Source of the DNA: Talpa occidentalis
Lineage: Eukaryota; Chordata; Mammalia; Eulipotyphla; Talpidae
Assembly: GCF_014898055.3 (NCBI RefSeq)
Contig: NW_023600993.1
Location: 15,032,850-15,096,849, forward strand
DNA length: 64,000 bases
Direction: 5' to 3'
Shown here: piece by piece, positions 35,011 to 46,982 of the stretch
How positions within the stretch are numbered: the first letter of the stretch is position 1
Layout of the letters: every line of letters begins with the position of its first letter
Made by a program: the position numbers and the translations under genes
Notes under the pieces: model-generated
Told to the model about the DNA's origin: nothing
Databases searched by the model: none
The model's input: the letters and a program-made list of their open reading frames with translations, nothing else

Positions 35011-36044
35011 AGTGCAAAGACCCAGAGGGAAGAGTGTGCACAGCTGGGTTATTTAATGCAGAAATCTATTCAGAACCACTGCATTATCCTGTATATCCAG
35101 GAAATAATTACAAGCAAGATTTAATTGAACGAGACCCTCTGGAATGGCTATTCTTGTGTTCAGCAAACGCATTTGTATACTTCTCTTTCAGCACTACATG
35201 TCATTTATGATAGGAAAGTTCTGGCAAGAACTAGACAATCAAATACCTATTGAGATTAACAAACCAAGATCTTTAGAAGTTCAAAATCACAGAGGATCAC
35301 TTTGGACTAGGGGGTTCAGTCATTTAGCTCAAGATCTATTTGGTGTTAATTGACAGAGAGAGAGAGAAAGACCACAACTCCAGGTAGTGTGTGCCAGAAG
35401 ACAGAATGCTCAGATTAGACTCAAAAGTGTGAAAGGAAAGACCTCAGTGGTGAATGAAGTATCACCACTTCTCTGCCCACATGTCCCCCCACTCATCCAG
35501 GTGGCTAATCACCCTTTTCTCTCCATATATACACTAATATTTTGCTGCAACCCCTTTCCTTCACTCTTTGACTTCTTCAACAGACAATAAATTCTATTTA
35601 AAAAAAAAAAGACTTATCTTTAGTATACACAATGTATCCAGAAATGTCTATTGAGTGGAGAAATTAAAGAACTAATGAATGTTGGCTTTTGTTCTTTTCA
35701 ACAGGGACAGAATATTTTATGGCCAAAGTTGCTAACTCACTAATTTTCCTTTCCTGGGTCAGAGATGCCCTATGGAAATAGAATGTGAGCCACATATTTA
35801 TTTTTAAATTTTTATGAGATTTTATATTATTTTTTACTTACTAAGAAATCCAGTGTGTTCTGCCCATGCACATTTCATTCAGACTAATCATATTTCAAGT
35901 GTGCAACAGTCATGTGTGGCTAATCAATACTTTGCCAGACAACAGAGTTCTACCTACATCCTAAAATATGAAGTTAGCGTTTTTCCAGTACAAAATTTTC
36001 TTCAGATTTAAGAGTTTCCTAAGAAGCAAGGGAGTTTCAGGTAC
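35011..36044. other. Unique spacer
   Basis: A (GA)n patch lies at about 35355-35368. No gene seen. Confidence 0.4.
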
Positions 36045-36215
36045 ATTATTTAGGTCAGGATTTACCAATAGTGATGCATTGACATTTTGGCTAAATTTTG
36101 GTTGATGGGGAGGGGACTTTTCTGTACATTGTAGGATGTTCTGCAGCATTTTTGGTCCCTGCTCACTAGAAGCCAGTGGCAATTTTCTTCCCCAGTTATG
36201 TCATAAAAAACATCT
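36045..36215 (+). mobile_element. Ancient DNA-transposon relic (unassigned MER)
   Basis: 'GCATTGACATTTTGGCTAAATTTT', 'CTGTACATTGTAGGATGTTCTGCAGCATTT' and 'CACTAGAAGCCAGTGGCA' are the ordered blocks of a common mammalian MER element. Name not assigned. Confidence 0.55.
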
Positions 36216-36224
36216 CTAGGCAGG

Positions 36225-36325
36225 GGGCCTCCCAGGGTGGCACAAGGGGTTAAGTCTCAGCACTATCAAGCTATCTGCAGCCACAAAAGCATGAGTTCGA
36301 TCCCTGGCAAGGGAGGTGACCCTGT
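36225..36325 (+). mobile_element. SINE 5' fragment, oldest subfamily
   Basis: Head GGGGCCTCCCAGGGTGGCAC, then 'AAGGGGTTAAGTCTCAGCACTATCAAGC' and the B box GAGTTCGATCCCT. It ends soon after with no tail. The TCTCAGCACTATCAAGC block is shared with the copy at 55141. Confidence 0.85.
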
Positions 36326-36472
36326 GCACTGCAGGATTTCTCTTTTTCTGGGCCCTACTGGCCTAGGTATATATTTACTAAATTAATCCCTGCAGTCCAA
36401 ATGAGAACAAACAAGGCTGGTGGTTGGTTCATTGTAATGACATTGCAGGATTATCGTTTTGTTTTCTAGTCA

Positions 36473-36640
36473 TCCATTCATTCAATCAACAAACATTTGT
36501 CAAGTGACAACCATGTGCTAAGCTCAGTGGCAAACATTACAGATGCAAAGTGCAAAATATGCAAAACCAATTCCTGTATCTGTGGGGCACTGAGACAAAT
36601 GTAATGAAATAATCATAGAAAGAAATATTAAATCACTACC
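36473..36640 (+). mobile_element. L2/MIR-type relic
   Basis: 'CATTCATTCAATCAACAAACATTTGTCAAGTGACAACCATGTGCTAAG' matches the start of the common L2-type 3' block. Confidence 0.5.
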
Positions 36641-37804
36641 AGGACAAAAACAAATATATGCATGAGGTTTATATCTTATGCTATCCAGTCGGGAATCAAT
36701 GACAATTTCTGTGTGGAAGTAAGACTTGAGAAGAACCAAGGAATGAGCAAAACCAAAGCAGTTCTGGCTAGAAAGAGAGTAAGAAGGATCATTCCATGAA
36801 AAATAAATAGCAGTGTGGTATCAATGGGGTGACTTGGGAGGGCCTAGAGGGGGTAATGATGTAATAAACAAATTCATAGTGTTGGAAGGAAGGATAATAT
36901 TTTATTGAGGGCTGGTAGTGACTAGAAAGTTTTACGAAAGGGCTTCTTCAGTTTTGTAATGTTTTGCTTCTTAATCCATATACTGTTACATGAAAAAAAT
37001 TCTGGAAATTCCTTGAGCTGTGTCTTATCATTTGTGCACCTTTCAATAAAAATTGTATGAAAAATAAAAAATAAAAATAAACAGCAGAGGCAGGAAGAAA
37101 TGTGGGAAATTCAAGGGAATAAAATGGCCCAGTGGCATTAAAGTAGAAAGGACAAGGGAGAGCATAACTGTTTACCTCCCAAATCTTCAACTTGGCCCAA
37201 CTAAATTTAAGTCAAAGCAAGAGTTTTAATCAACAAGGAAAGAAACACTTTGGCTGATTTTAAAGAAATCATTGAGACCGACTTGAGGAAGTAGACAACA
37301 GAAAGACTGTCTTGCTAACCTCAATCACAATTTAAACTAGAGGTCCCATAGCTGTCCCATGAACTGGTTCCTTCTGAATTTATGGAAAAGCAAAAGACCT
37401 CAGTGCCCCTGTCCCCTACAAACAAACTTTTTCCAAGTTCTGTTGCTATGACTAGCTGACTTCCCCCTACTTCACAAATGGGGACTCTAGGATCCCACTT
37501 TCTAATGGTGGTTGTCATTGCCAGCCATACATTTGAGTCCAAGTCCAAGTCTGATGCCAGAAGGATGAGCGTGTAATCGAAAAGGAAGAAAATTTGCCTC
37601 TGAAAAATCCTACCTTTCTGAGCTAGCCCGTGGAGAAACTGAGTCAGCCTTTCCCTTGAATAACTATGACTGACCAAGTGACCCCATCCAAAATAACTTA
37701 AGGCCGAGTAGGTTGTCTCTAGCAGGACAGCAACTCTGCTTCTTTACAGCTGGGTGTGCAGAAGTGAGGCTGAGGGAAAGCAAGGCATAGCTAGCATTCT
37801 GACT
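36641..37804. other. Unique spacer
   Basis: An (AAAAT)n patch at about 37060-37080. The minus frame at 37321-37677 (118 codons) has no domain I recognise. Confidence 0.4.
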
Positions 37805-37820
37805 TCATTTGCACCTTCTT

Positions 37821-38016
37821 TTTTTTAAATGTCTATTTATATATATATATATATGGTTTTTACATCATTGTTCATTTTTGTACAATATTTGCCTTCTCTC
37901 AGGTGTAGTGCCTGTAAAATTCCCACCACCAATTCACCATAGTCCCTTGTGCTCTTCCCTCCCCTGTTTTGACCCCTTTATCTCTTCCTCCCCTGCAAAA
38001 TGTCTCAGATTTATAG
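37821..38016 (-). mobile_element. Short L1 3' UTR insertion with perfect TSD
   Basis: A T-rich left end (an A tail on the minus strand) and a G-rich minus-strand 3' UTR ('GGGGAGGAAGAGATAAAGGGG...'). TSD TCATTTGCACCTTCTT is identical at 37805-37820 and 38017-38032. The end motif (TGTACAAAAATGAACAATGATG on the minus strand) also occurs at about 48755-48780, so the two belong to one L1 family. A (TA)n lies at 37838-37854. Confidence 0.88.
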
Positions 38017-38129
38017 TCATTTGCACCTTCTTGACCCCACCATCTCCCCTGGCCATGCTGGTGTGAGGTTAGAGCCAGTCTCATCTCCCCGGATGCTTGG
38101 CTCACCACTTCTTCTGGCCCAAGCAGAGT

Positions 38130-38470
38130 GGATTCCATTGAAACTAAAATAAGCAGCTGTTTGACTCTCATTTGCAGCAGGAAATTTCACTTTGATGCTA
38201 GCAGCTTATTTTCTAAGATTAAAAATAAGAGAGAGAGCGAGAAGAGGAAAGCTGCCATCGGGAGGCTCCCGCTGCTGAAGGTCAATGACTTTTAAGTGCC
38301 CTTGCCCTGGTGCTTTTCAGAAAGAGTTTCCTATTTGGAAACACCTGTCACTCATTCTCCAACCGGGCTCCACCACTTTGGAAAGAAGAAAAGCTGAAAG
38401 TGTCTGATAAATGAACAGTTGGCAAATTAAATTTGATGTGCCACACCTTTTGCTGCTTTAATTGTGTGAA
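38130..38470. other. Candidate conserved non-coding element
   Basis: A repeat-free stretch with balanced base composition and many TAAT/ATTA-type words, such as 'GGCAAATTAAATTTGATGTGCC' and 'CTGCTTTAATTGTGTGAATTC'. It has the look of a developmental enhancer. This is an impression only, since no alignment was possible. Confidence 0.25.
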
Positions 38471-39596
38471 TTCTAAGGCCTGTTTCGGGGTGGGGGAGGG
38501 AGAGGAGCGATAGACAATCAAAGACAGACAGAGCTCGTAACAGTGAGCAGAGTGAGAAAGTGAAGAGGAGTGGAGGTACTTTACAAGAGGGAGATGATGT
38601 GAGAGAAGTGAGGACAAAAGACAAGACAGAAAGAGAAAGAAAACAATGTGGACAAAGAGCAGAGAGAGGCAGAAGAAGGGACTGGATTGAGAGAAGGAAA
38701 AAAAAAAAACAGAAAAGAGAGATAAGTAATGACCAGTAGTGGACACTTGTAATGGGCTCGAGGTAAATATAAGAGAAAGAATGTTCCTCCAACAAGAATC
38801 TTATTGAAATGGGGAGATTATCTTGAAGTATCCTGATAGCACTTAACCAAATGACTAGTTCAAAAGACAAAGTCTAAAATGGCAATAAGGAGAGACGAGA
38901 TCCTGGCAACTCAGCAAGACCTGACAGGTATTCAAGAATTCAGGCTAATTAATTGACAACATGGTTAATGAATTAAGTCAGTACCCTTGTTTAAAAAGAA
39001 ATACACCTGTTATCCAATTTAGGGGGAATGGTAATGAGAACATAAGGGAAACATCATTAAAGTTGAGATTAAAAAATAATGAAAAACACCAGGAAAAGAG
39101 AAAACATCATTAAAAAGTAATAAGCAATTGGGAAGTGCAGCAATTTAGATGACCATCACACAGCAGAATAATACGGGGGCCTTAGACCTGGATATTTTAG
39201 AAGACTGGCAAAAATTGTTTGACCTTCAAGTTTTTAAAGAGGACTATTTGAAAATTATGAAGAAAACTGAAAACTAATTGACTGGAGACCACACCCTATG
39301 CAAGAACTATTTGGAACAAACTCCATCTTCAAGAAGTTAAAAATATTCATATTTTCCAAGGAAAGGTTATTACTTTAATAACACAAATACCTTCTAATAA
39401 GCTTACTGAAATAATCTGATAATGGACAGCTGAATGCAGGAGGAACATCTAGTTCGGGAAGCATGAAGCACAGTGATTCCGACTTGCTATAAATGTACTT
39501 CCACTTCTTCAGCCTCGTAGCTCAGTCAAAATAGAAGCAATTACACCATTTCAATTTTCCCAAAGGTAAGACAGTGTAAGGGAAAATGCATTATTT
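38471..39596. other. Unique spacer with purine-rich tract
   Basis: A strongly purine-biased plus strand at about 38490-38720 explains the long minus-strand Ser/Leu/Phe-rich frames (38348-38870). No gene seen. Confidence 0.5.
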
Positions 39597-39610
39597 TAAA
39601 CCTGATCCTG

Positions 39611-42600
39611 CCTAGAGCAATTGGGCTTAACAGACATCTATAGAACACTAAACCCCCAAAAAACGGAGTACACATTTTTCTCAAGCACACACGGATCATT
39701 CTCCAGGATCGATCACATACTGGGGCACAAGACAAACATCAACAGATACAACAAGATTGAAATCATATCAACCATCTTTTCTGACCATGAAGGCATCAAA
39801 CTAGAAATAAACCATAAAAAGAAGGCAAGGAACTTTCCTACCTCATGGAGATTAAAAACCACACTACTGGAAGACCACTGGACTAATGAGGAGATCAAAG
39901 AAGAAATTAAAAAATTCTTTGAATTGAACGACAAGGAGGACACCAATATCCTAAATGTATGGGATGCAGCAAAAGCAGTAATAAGAGGAAAATATATAGC
40001 AATAGAAGCTCACATCAAGAAACAAGAAAGAACTCAAAGAAACAACCTAATCTCAAAGCTCAAAGATCTAGAAAAAGAACAACAAAAAAAACCCAAAACC
40101 AGTAGAAGAAAAGAAATAATAAAAACCAAAGCAGAAATAAATGAAATTGAAACTAAAAAAACAATCCAAAAGATCAATGAAACCAAGAGCTGGTTCTTTG
40201 AAAAAATAAATAAAATAGACAAACCCCCAGCCAGGCTCACAAAGGAAAAAAGGGAGAAAGCACAAATAAACAGGATCATCAATGAAAGAGGAGAAATCAC
40301 AACGGACACAGCAGAAATCAAAAGAATAATCAGTAACTACTATGAACAGTTATATGGAAACAAGTTTAACAATCTAGAGGAGATGGACAAATTCCTACAA
40401 CTCTACAAGCACCCAAAGCTAGATAAAGAAGAAATAGAACACCTAAACAGACCAATTACAAGCAGCGAAATTGAAATGGTAATCAAAAACCTCCCCAAAA
40501 ACAAAAGCCCAGGACCTGATGGATTTACAAATGAATTCTACCAAACATTCAGAGACGAATTAGTGCCTATCCTTCACAAACTCTTCCAAAAAATTGAGAA
40601 GGAAGGGACAATACCAAACACGTTCTATGAAGCCAACATTACACTAATACCAAAACCGAACAAGGACAACACAAAAAAGGAAAACTACAGGCCAATCTCC
40701 CTAATGAACACTGATGCAAAAATCCTCAATAAAATTTTAGCTATCAGAATCCAACAATGTATCCATAAGATAATTCACCATGACCAAGTAGGATTCATTC
40801 CAGGGACACAAGGATGGTTTAACATCTGAAAATCAATCAACGTTATCCAACACATCAACAAAAAGAAATATAAAAACCATATGATAATATCAATAGATGC
40901 TGAGAAAGCTTTCGACAAAGTGCAACACCCATTCATGATAAAAGCCCTTGAAATTCTTGGGATACAAGGAACATACCTCAACATCATAAAGGCCATCTAT
41001 GACAAGCCAACAGCCAGTATCATTCTCAATGGTGAAAAGCTGAAAGCAATTCCATTAAGATCTGGAACAAGACAAGGATGTCCACTCTCACCACTGCTTT
41101 TCAATATAATACTGGAAGTCCTAGCCAGAGCAATAAGACAAGAGAAAGACATCCAAGGAATCCAAATAGGAAAAGAGGAAGTCAAGCTATCACTATTTGC
41201 AGATGATATGATAATATACATAGAGAACCCCAAAAACTCCACAGAAAAACTAATTCAACTCATCAATCAGTTCAGTAAAGTGGCAGGATACAAAATCAAC
41301 ACGCAAAAGTCAGTAGCCTTCCTATACACAAACAATAAATCTGAAGAAGAAGAAATCAAAAAAACCATCCCTTTTGTTATTGAAACAAAAAAAAATCAAA
41401 TATTTGGGAATAAATTTAACAAAAGAGGTAAAGGACCTATACAAAGAAAACTATAAAACACTGTTAAAAGAAATAGAAGAAGACACAAAGAAATGGAAAG
41501 ACATCCCCTGCTCATGGATTGGAAGAATAAACATTATTAAAATGGCCATCCTTCCAAAAGCAATATACAGATTCAATGCTATTCCAATCAAAATTTCAAT
41601 GTCATTCTTCAAAGAAATAGAACAATTGTTGATGAAATTCATATGGAATCACAAAAAACCCCGAATAGCCAAAGCTCTCCTGAAAAAAAAAGAAGGGAAT
41701 GGAGGTATCACACTCCCAGACTTCAAACTATACTACAAAGCCATAATCATCAAAACTGCATGGTATTGGAACAAGAACAGACATACAGACCAATGGAATC
41801 AAATAGAAAATCCAGAAATAAACCCACAGATTTATTGTCAACTAATCTTTGACAAAGGAGCAAAGACTATGCATTGGAGCAAAGAAAGTTTGTTCAATAA
41901 ATGGTGCTGGGAAAACTGGGTCGCTACATGCAAAAGAATGAAGCTTGACCACTACCTCACACCATACACAAAAATCAACTCAAAATGGATTAAAGAACTA
42001 GACATAAGACCTGAAACCATAAAATATATAGAAGGAAATATAGGCGAAACACTACGTGATTTGCACATCAAAGACATCTTTACAGACACATCACCCAAAG
42101 CAGTGATAGTGAAGGCAAAGATAAACAGCTGGGACTACATCAAATTAAAGAGCTTCTGCACAGCAAAAGAGACAATAACAAAAACAAAGAGAAACCCCAC
42201 CAACTGGGAGAACATTTTTGCACCCAACACTAATGATAAAGGACTGATCACAAAAATCTGCAAAGAGCTGATGAGACTCAACAAAAACAAAGAAAATTAT
42301 CCAGTCAAAAAGTGGGCAGAAGAGCTAAAAAGAAACTTCTCTGAAGAGGAAATGCAAATGGCCAACAGGCATATGAAAAAATGTTCAACATCACTTGTCA
42401 TCAGGGAAATGCAAATCAAAACTACCATGAGATACCATCTCACACCAGTGAGAATGGCACATATTAAAAAAACTAGCAACAACAAATGTTGGCGAGGGTG
42501 TGGAGAAAAAGGAACTCTTCTGCACTGTTGGTGGGAGTGCAAACTGGTCCAACCACTGTGGAGAGCTGTGTGGAGATTTCTGGACCTACTAAACATAGAG

Positions 42601-43131
42601 CTTCCATATGATCCAGCAATTCCACTCCTAGGTATTTACCCAAAGGACACAGAAACATCAATTCCAAAGAACACCTGCACCCCTATGTTTATAGCAGCAC
42701 TGTTTACAATAGCTAAGCTTTGGAAACAACCCAAATGCCCAAAAATAGATGACTGGATCAAGAAGATGTGGTACATATACACCATGGAATATTACTCAGC
42801 ATTCAAAAAAGATAAACACATGCAATTTGCAGCAACATGGATGGCGCTGGAAGGGATCATGCTCAGCGAAATAAGCCAGAAAGAAAAAAAAAAAATACCG
42901 GATGGTCTCACTCATAGCAGGAATCTAGAAAACTTAAATAAGGGACCAGGAAAATGAATAACTATAAGAAAGTGAAAATCAAAATCAACAAAAAACTATG
43001 AACCAGAGACACTTTTAGGGGGGTGGGGGCGGGAGGGGAGGGATTGGGGTCAGAATGGGGGGGGCTGCAATTGTATGGGGAATATAAAAATAAAATTTAT
43101 TATTTAAAAAAAAATAAATAAAAAAAAAATA
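39611..43131 (+). mobile_element. 5'-truncated L1 retrotransposon, about 3.5 kb
   Basis: It contains most of ORF2 and the whole 3' UTR. The 5' UTR, ORF1 and the first part of the endonuclease domain are missing. TSDs are AAACCTGATCCTG (from about 39598) and AAACTGATCCTG (from about 43132). The 3' UTR has a G-rich tract (43015-43075) and a GAATATAAAAATAAAATTTATT end with an A-rich tail. It is the longest and best-preserved L1 here. The 3' ends at 18747 and 24633 belong to the same family. It cannot move by itself. Confidence 0.97.
39621..42957 (+). pseudogene. L1 ORF2 (endonuclease/reverse transcriptase) remnant
   Basis: L1 ORF2 encodes the endonuclease and reverse transcriptase that copy L1 RNA into nicked genomic DNA. 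The start here lies inside the endonuclease domain: the late motifs SRIDHIL and SDHEG remain, but the N-terminal catalytic part is gone. The reverse transcriptase follows, with motif A (SIDAEKAFD, from about 40890), motif B ([15 protein letters not shown], about 41060-41105) and the catalytic FADD at 41196-41207. The C-terminal cysteine-rich segment ([18 protein letters not shown]) is at about 42487-42540, and the frame ends at 42957. Two breaks are visible. A TGA at 40827-40829 sits where relatives have Arg (CGA), which is a CpG transition. A frameshift at the nine-A run 41387-41395 moves the reading from the 39621 frame to the 41374 frame. The element is dead, but its low divergence suggests it is fairly young. 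Confidence 0.95.
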
Positions 43132-43142
43132 AAACTGATCCT

Positions 43143-43245
43143 GACTGTACCCATCACTAACCAGCTGTGTGACCTTGCAAAAGTCACCACCTTTCTGGTC
43201 CTCTGTCTTACAGGTAAAATGAAAGGGGTTACACAAGAAGTTAAA
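43143..43245 (+). mobile_element. MIR fragment
   Basis: 'CTAACCAGCTGTGTGACCTTGCAAAAGTCACCACCTTTCTGG' and 'TTACAGGTAAAATGAAAGGGG' match the MIR core. The large L1 inserted at its left edge. Confidence 0.7.
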
Positions 43246-43247
43246 TC

Positions 43248-43517
43248 CAGGGTCCCCTGATGGTGCAGCAGGTTGAGCGCAGCACTGTGAAGCTGTCCGC
43301 AGCCTCTCCAGTGCAGGTTCGATTCCCAGCCAGCCAGGAAGATACCCACATGGCACGGCAGACCTCTCCTGTCTCGCCCGCTGCTCCCCTCAGCAGTGTA
43401 TTTCAGTCAGTCTGCCTGTTCTGTTCCCCTCTCTGTCTCTGGTGAATCCATTCACCCCTCACACCACTGCCCTGTACCCCAGTTTTGCATACATAAATAA
43501 ATCTTTAAAAAAAATAG
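43248..43517 (+). mobile_element. tRNA-derived SINE, older subfamily
   Basis: Head GGGTCCCCTGATGGTGCAGC, B box GGTTCGATTCCC, 'GCAGCACTGTGAAGCTGTCC' block, tail ACATAAATAAATCTTT-A. No clear TSD. Confidence 0.9.
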
Positions 43518-43519
43518 AA

Positions 43520-43605
43520 TGATGTACACCTGAAACCTACATAATGCTACAATGTTATTTCCATTTAAAACCTTTAAAATACAATCTTTAAAATAAAAAC
43601 TTTGC
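43520..43605 (+). mobile_element. L1 3' tail fragment
   Basis: 'GAATGATGTACACCTGAAACCTACATAATG' and 'TACAATGTTATTTCC' are typical of an old L1 3' end. Confidence 0.6.
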
Positions 43606-44699
43606 TAGGGTTTCTTTTTTCCCCCTAATTTTTGTGTAGTTCAGATAAGTCATCTACAATAGGAAGGGAAAAGCTATGCTTCAGTAATTCACATTAAACT
43701 CGGTCATTTTTAGACTCGTACTATTGCTATAGCACCTGAGAAAGCAGGAAGAAGCAAAGATATTCACACGACCTTTCCCAAAAGCTTTCAACCTGATCAT
43801 CCTATGTTGTGGTTCACAGTCAACTCTTCATGTGTCCTCAGTGCATCTAAATTGTCCTGACTTTTAAATAAGTGTTAGCAAACAAGGATTGCCAGACAAC
43901 CTAAAAGGTAAGGACTCAATCAAGTCATTAGAAAACAAAAACAAATGAGAGGAAAACAAGACTGTTGGAAGAAGAAAATTTCTCACACAATCACACAGCA
44001 ATATTCTCAGATAATGGAGTAAGAACAGGATGCTGTTTAGAAAAAAGTCTTTTATTTTCTTCTTCTTGTTGCGAAAAGGAAGAAACCCTAGGGATGACGA
44101 ATATGACAGAGAGCTGAGGATAAGGTCAAAGATGTGTGTGGGAAGAGGAGGAGGGGAAAAGTAGAGGAGAAGAAAGAGGAGAAAGTAGAAAAAAATGAAA
44201 GCATCGATCCATCCAGCAGGTCCAGAAAAAGAGATTAGGGTGGGAAATCATCAATGAAATAATTCAAGCAGAAGATAAACAAATCTTTATTGTGGCAGTT
44301 TCATAATATATTGTCAAAGGAAAAAAATCCTATGGCCAAATGTTCTAAGAAATAAGCACATCACAGAAAATAAGGTGAAATAATATCTTTTGTGCATGAA
44401 GATGACAAAACATATCATTTCTCAGAAATGCACTGTCATTATTATCAAAGTTGAGTGGGAAGAAGAAAGATTCACAATTTCTCCTCATCAATCTTACATT
44501 TTCATAGTCACATTTATATTTTCTTTTAAAAAATGTCTGTTTCAGGTTGTAAGCACAATTTAGTTTAAAAGAACTGAACAAGTTTTAACAGTAAAATCCA
44601 ACCATTGATTGTGGCATTTTATTTTATAGCAAAGGTCTGTATTTATGAGAGAATAAGCATTGCATGGTTGTTAAGCTGAAAATATGCACCAGCTTGCCT
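43606..44699. other. Unique spacer with purine-rich tract
   Basis: A GGAAGAGGAGG-type purine tract lies at about 44138-44200. No gene seen. Confidence 0.4.
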
Positions 44700-45060
44700 A
44701 CAGCTCTGTTCCCTTCGGAGAGATACTGCGATCCTTTCTGCGAAAGATGTGTTTTTTATATTTACAATTCATACAACACTCCAGAGGCACCTGTTGGCAG
44801 TTATCTGCTGTTCTGAGGTGACTGCATGGCGATAACAATGGGTAAGAGCCACTGAGCTCTCACCCTCAAGTTCAGGCCTCATCAAAAGAGACCGGGCCAT
44901 TATCATGAAGGAGGTGAGCTTGCATAAGGCCAGGGTCTCGGTAAGGCAGACAAATGTCTTCATTTCATTACTACAGTAACACTTAAATCTGATTTGGCAG
45001 AACAACTTGTTCATTTGCAGCCAAGAGGCTGTTCTGTCTCACGCTCTGAATTTCTTTTCT
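44700..45060. other. Candidate conserved non-coding element
   Basis: A repeat-free block with mixed composition and intact CpGs, bordered by AT-rich sequence. It stands out as possibly conserved, but this is a visual impression and no frame in it has a recognisable domain. Confidence 0.22.
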
Positions 45061-46660
45061 TCAATAAACTTTCCCAGAAAAATGCATGCGCAGCTTCTTA
45101 GTGTTTGAAGAGGCTGTTATAACAAAGAGCAAAATCCAAGAAGAGCAGCTAAATAGATTGATGGTGACTTTGGAGTTGAAAGTGACAGATTCATGATACT
45201 CTGCTTCTTCAAAATCCTTTGTCTTCAATTTTTCTCTGGCTTGTCTTCATTCTACTACCTCTTCTTCAGACCTCCTCTCAAATACAATATACAGGCTATT
45301 TCTTTTGGATGTTGCATAGATATTACACAGATGTAGTAAGCATTTACTCATCAAAAAAATGTTGAGTTTCTTTTACACATCATATACTGTGCTGGGAACT
45401 GGAAATCAGTTGTTAATAAAAAGGGGTTGGTGGGATTTATAATCTAATGCAGATTAAAACTTGTTATTCCCATGATATTACCAATCGTCCCTCTGCTCAC
45501 CCTTCATAACTTTCCCTTGTAGACATACCTGTCACCACAGTGCTCTACTGTCACATCTACCTGCACAGGACCTAGCAACTTAGATAATTTTAATTGATGG
45601 AGTCATGAATCAGTAATGCAGAAACTGTCAAAATGGTAAAAATAGATGTGAAAGCTCCCCATTCATAGTCTACACAACAAAAGAAAATAAAAGATTTAAG
45701 GTTGTCAAACCAATCAAAGTTTATTTTAAGCACCCAATAGGGCAATCAGATTAGGTGTGACTAGAATTTGGGCAAAAGTATGCCAAACATCTGTTCAAAC
45801 TCCTTAGCACCTGTTTTTCCCCAGACCCGACCAGTTTGGGAGTGACAGTCACATTTATAGAATCCTTGGAGTTTTCCAATTCCCTCTCACTTATTATTGA
45901 ATATCTTCCAGGTCCCCTTCAAAGCTATCCCAAGCCTCCTCAGGTCCCCTGGAGATGCCCCACTGGGGTTGAGGAGCAAGGCCTCTCGGTTGCCACTTCG
46001 TCCTCTTTTGCTCTGACTTCAGCTCTGGCTGTGTGCAGCATATCAGCAAGCCTCCCATCTCCATGAAGTCTGGTGTCTGTGCAATTTCTCTGATGCTGCC
46101 TTGGATGACATCTTTTATCGATGTCGTCTGAAGTCATGCTGTGCTCATGTTGTGCTTTGCTGAAGCTGCCAAATCTCCAATATGGCTGGTGCCCTCCCCT
46201 GCTGGTAGCCCAGTGCCCTCAATAAAGCAGTGGCATTCTGTGTTCTCTGCTGCTGCTGGGGATTAAACAGGCAGCCTCACCTTTTTTTACTCACTGCTAA
46301 ATATAGCTTGTTAGCAGTTCAGACGGGTAAGAAATAAAGAACTGGTTTATTTATCTAGGAATCTCCAAAATGCTGGGCCTTTGGATAACTACGTAGGAGA
46401 ACAGAGTTAGAAGACCAAAGTTGAAACTCCCATCCCCATTCTAAATTTAGATCACAGAGCCTGCCTGCTTGGGCATGAATACGCAGGCATAACAGGGGCT
46501 ACCAGCCTGACTCCGCTTCACTTACACAAACAGTCCTACCTTATACACCAAGTAACACACAGAAAAGAAAGAGCTTGGTGAATGATGATGTGAAGAAATC
46601 GTGACTGGGTCTGCTACCTGGAAGCTTTGTCCCAAAGACATGGCAAAAAATAATTGCAGA
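45061..46660. other. Mostly unique sequence
   Basis: A weak L2-type segment is possible at 45335-45470. The part 45830-46260 is richer in GC and has an AATAAA at about 46221. It might be an LTR relic but has no clear ends. No exon seen. Confidence 0.35.
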
Positions 46661-46970
46661 GGGGCCTCCCCAGTGGCACAGCGGTTGAGCGCTGGGTTGC
46701 GAAGCTGCCCGCGGCCTCTGTGGCGCCAGTTCGATCCCCGGCTGCTCCCCGGCCACCGGAGGAGGGTCCCGCATGGCGCGCAGACCTCTCCTGCCGCCCG
46801 CTGCTCCCCTCAGCAGTGTACTTCGGTCCTTCTGCCTGTTCTGCATCCTACTCTGGCTCTGGTGAATTCTCTCACTCTCCCGTGCTTCTGACTGTACCCA
46901 GTGCATGTATAAACAAAAAAAAAAACAAACAAATAAATAAATAAACATGCCTCTATTAAAAAATAATAAT
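46661..46970 (+). mobile_element. tRNA-derived SINE, 11-bp-insertion subfamily with odd tail
   Basis: Full length, with CTGCTCCCCGG inserted after the B box region. The 3' end is TGCATGTATAAAC, (AAAC)n(AAAT)n, then CATGCCTCTATTAAAAA, instead of TCTTT-A. TSDs AATAATTGCAGA (46649-46660) and AATAATAGCAGA (46971-46982). The same tail is present at the left edge of the window. Confidence 0.92.
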
Positions 46971-46982
46971 AATAATAGCAGA

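Noticed and set aside
38348..38870. Minus-strand frames of 132 and 147 codons
   Set aside because: Low-complexity Ser/Leu/Phe composition produced by a purine-rich plus strand; no domain or splice context.
39621..40829. 402-codon open frame as a host gene
   Set aside because: It is L1 ORF2: endonuclease end and RT start, inside an element with TSDs.
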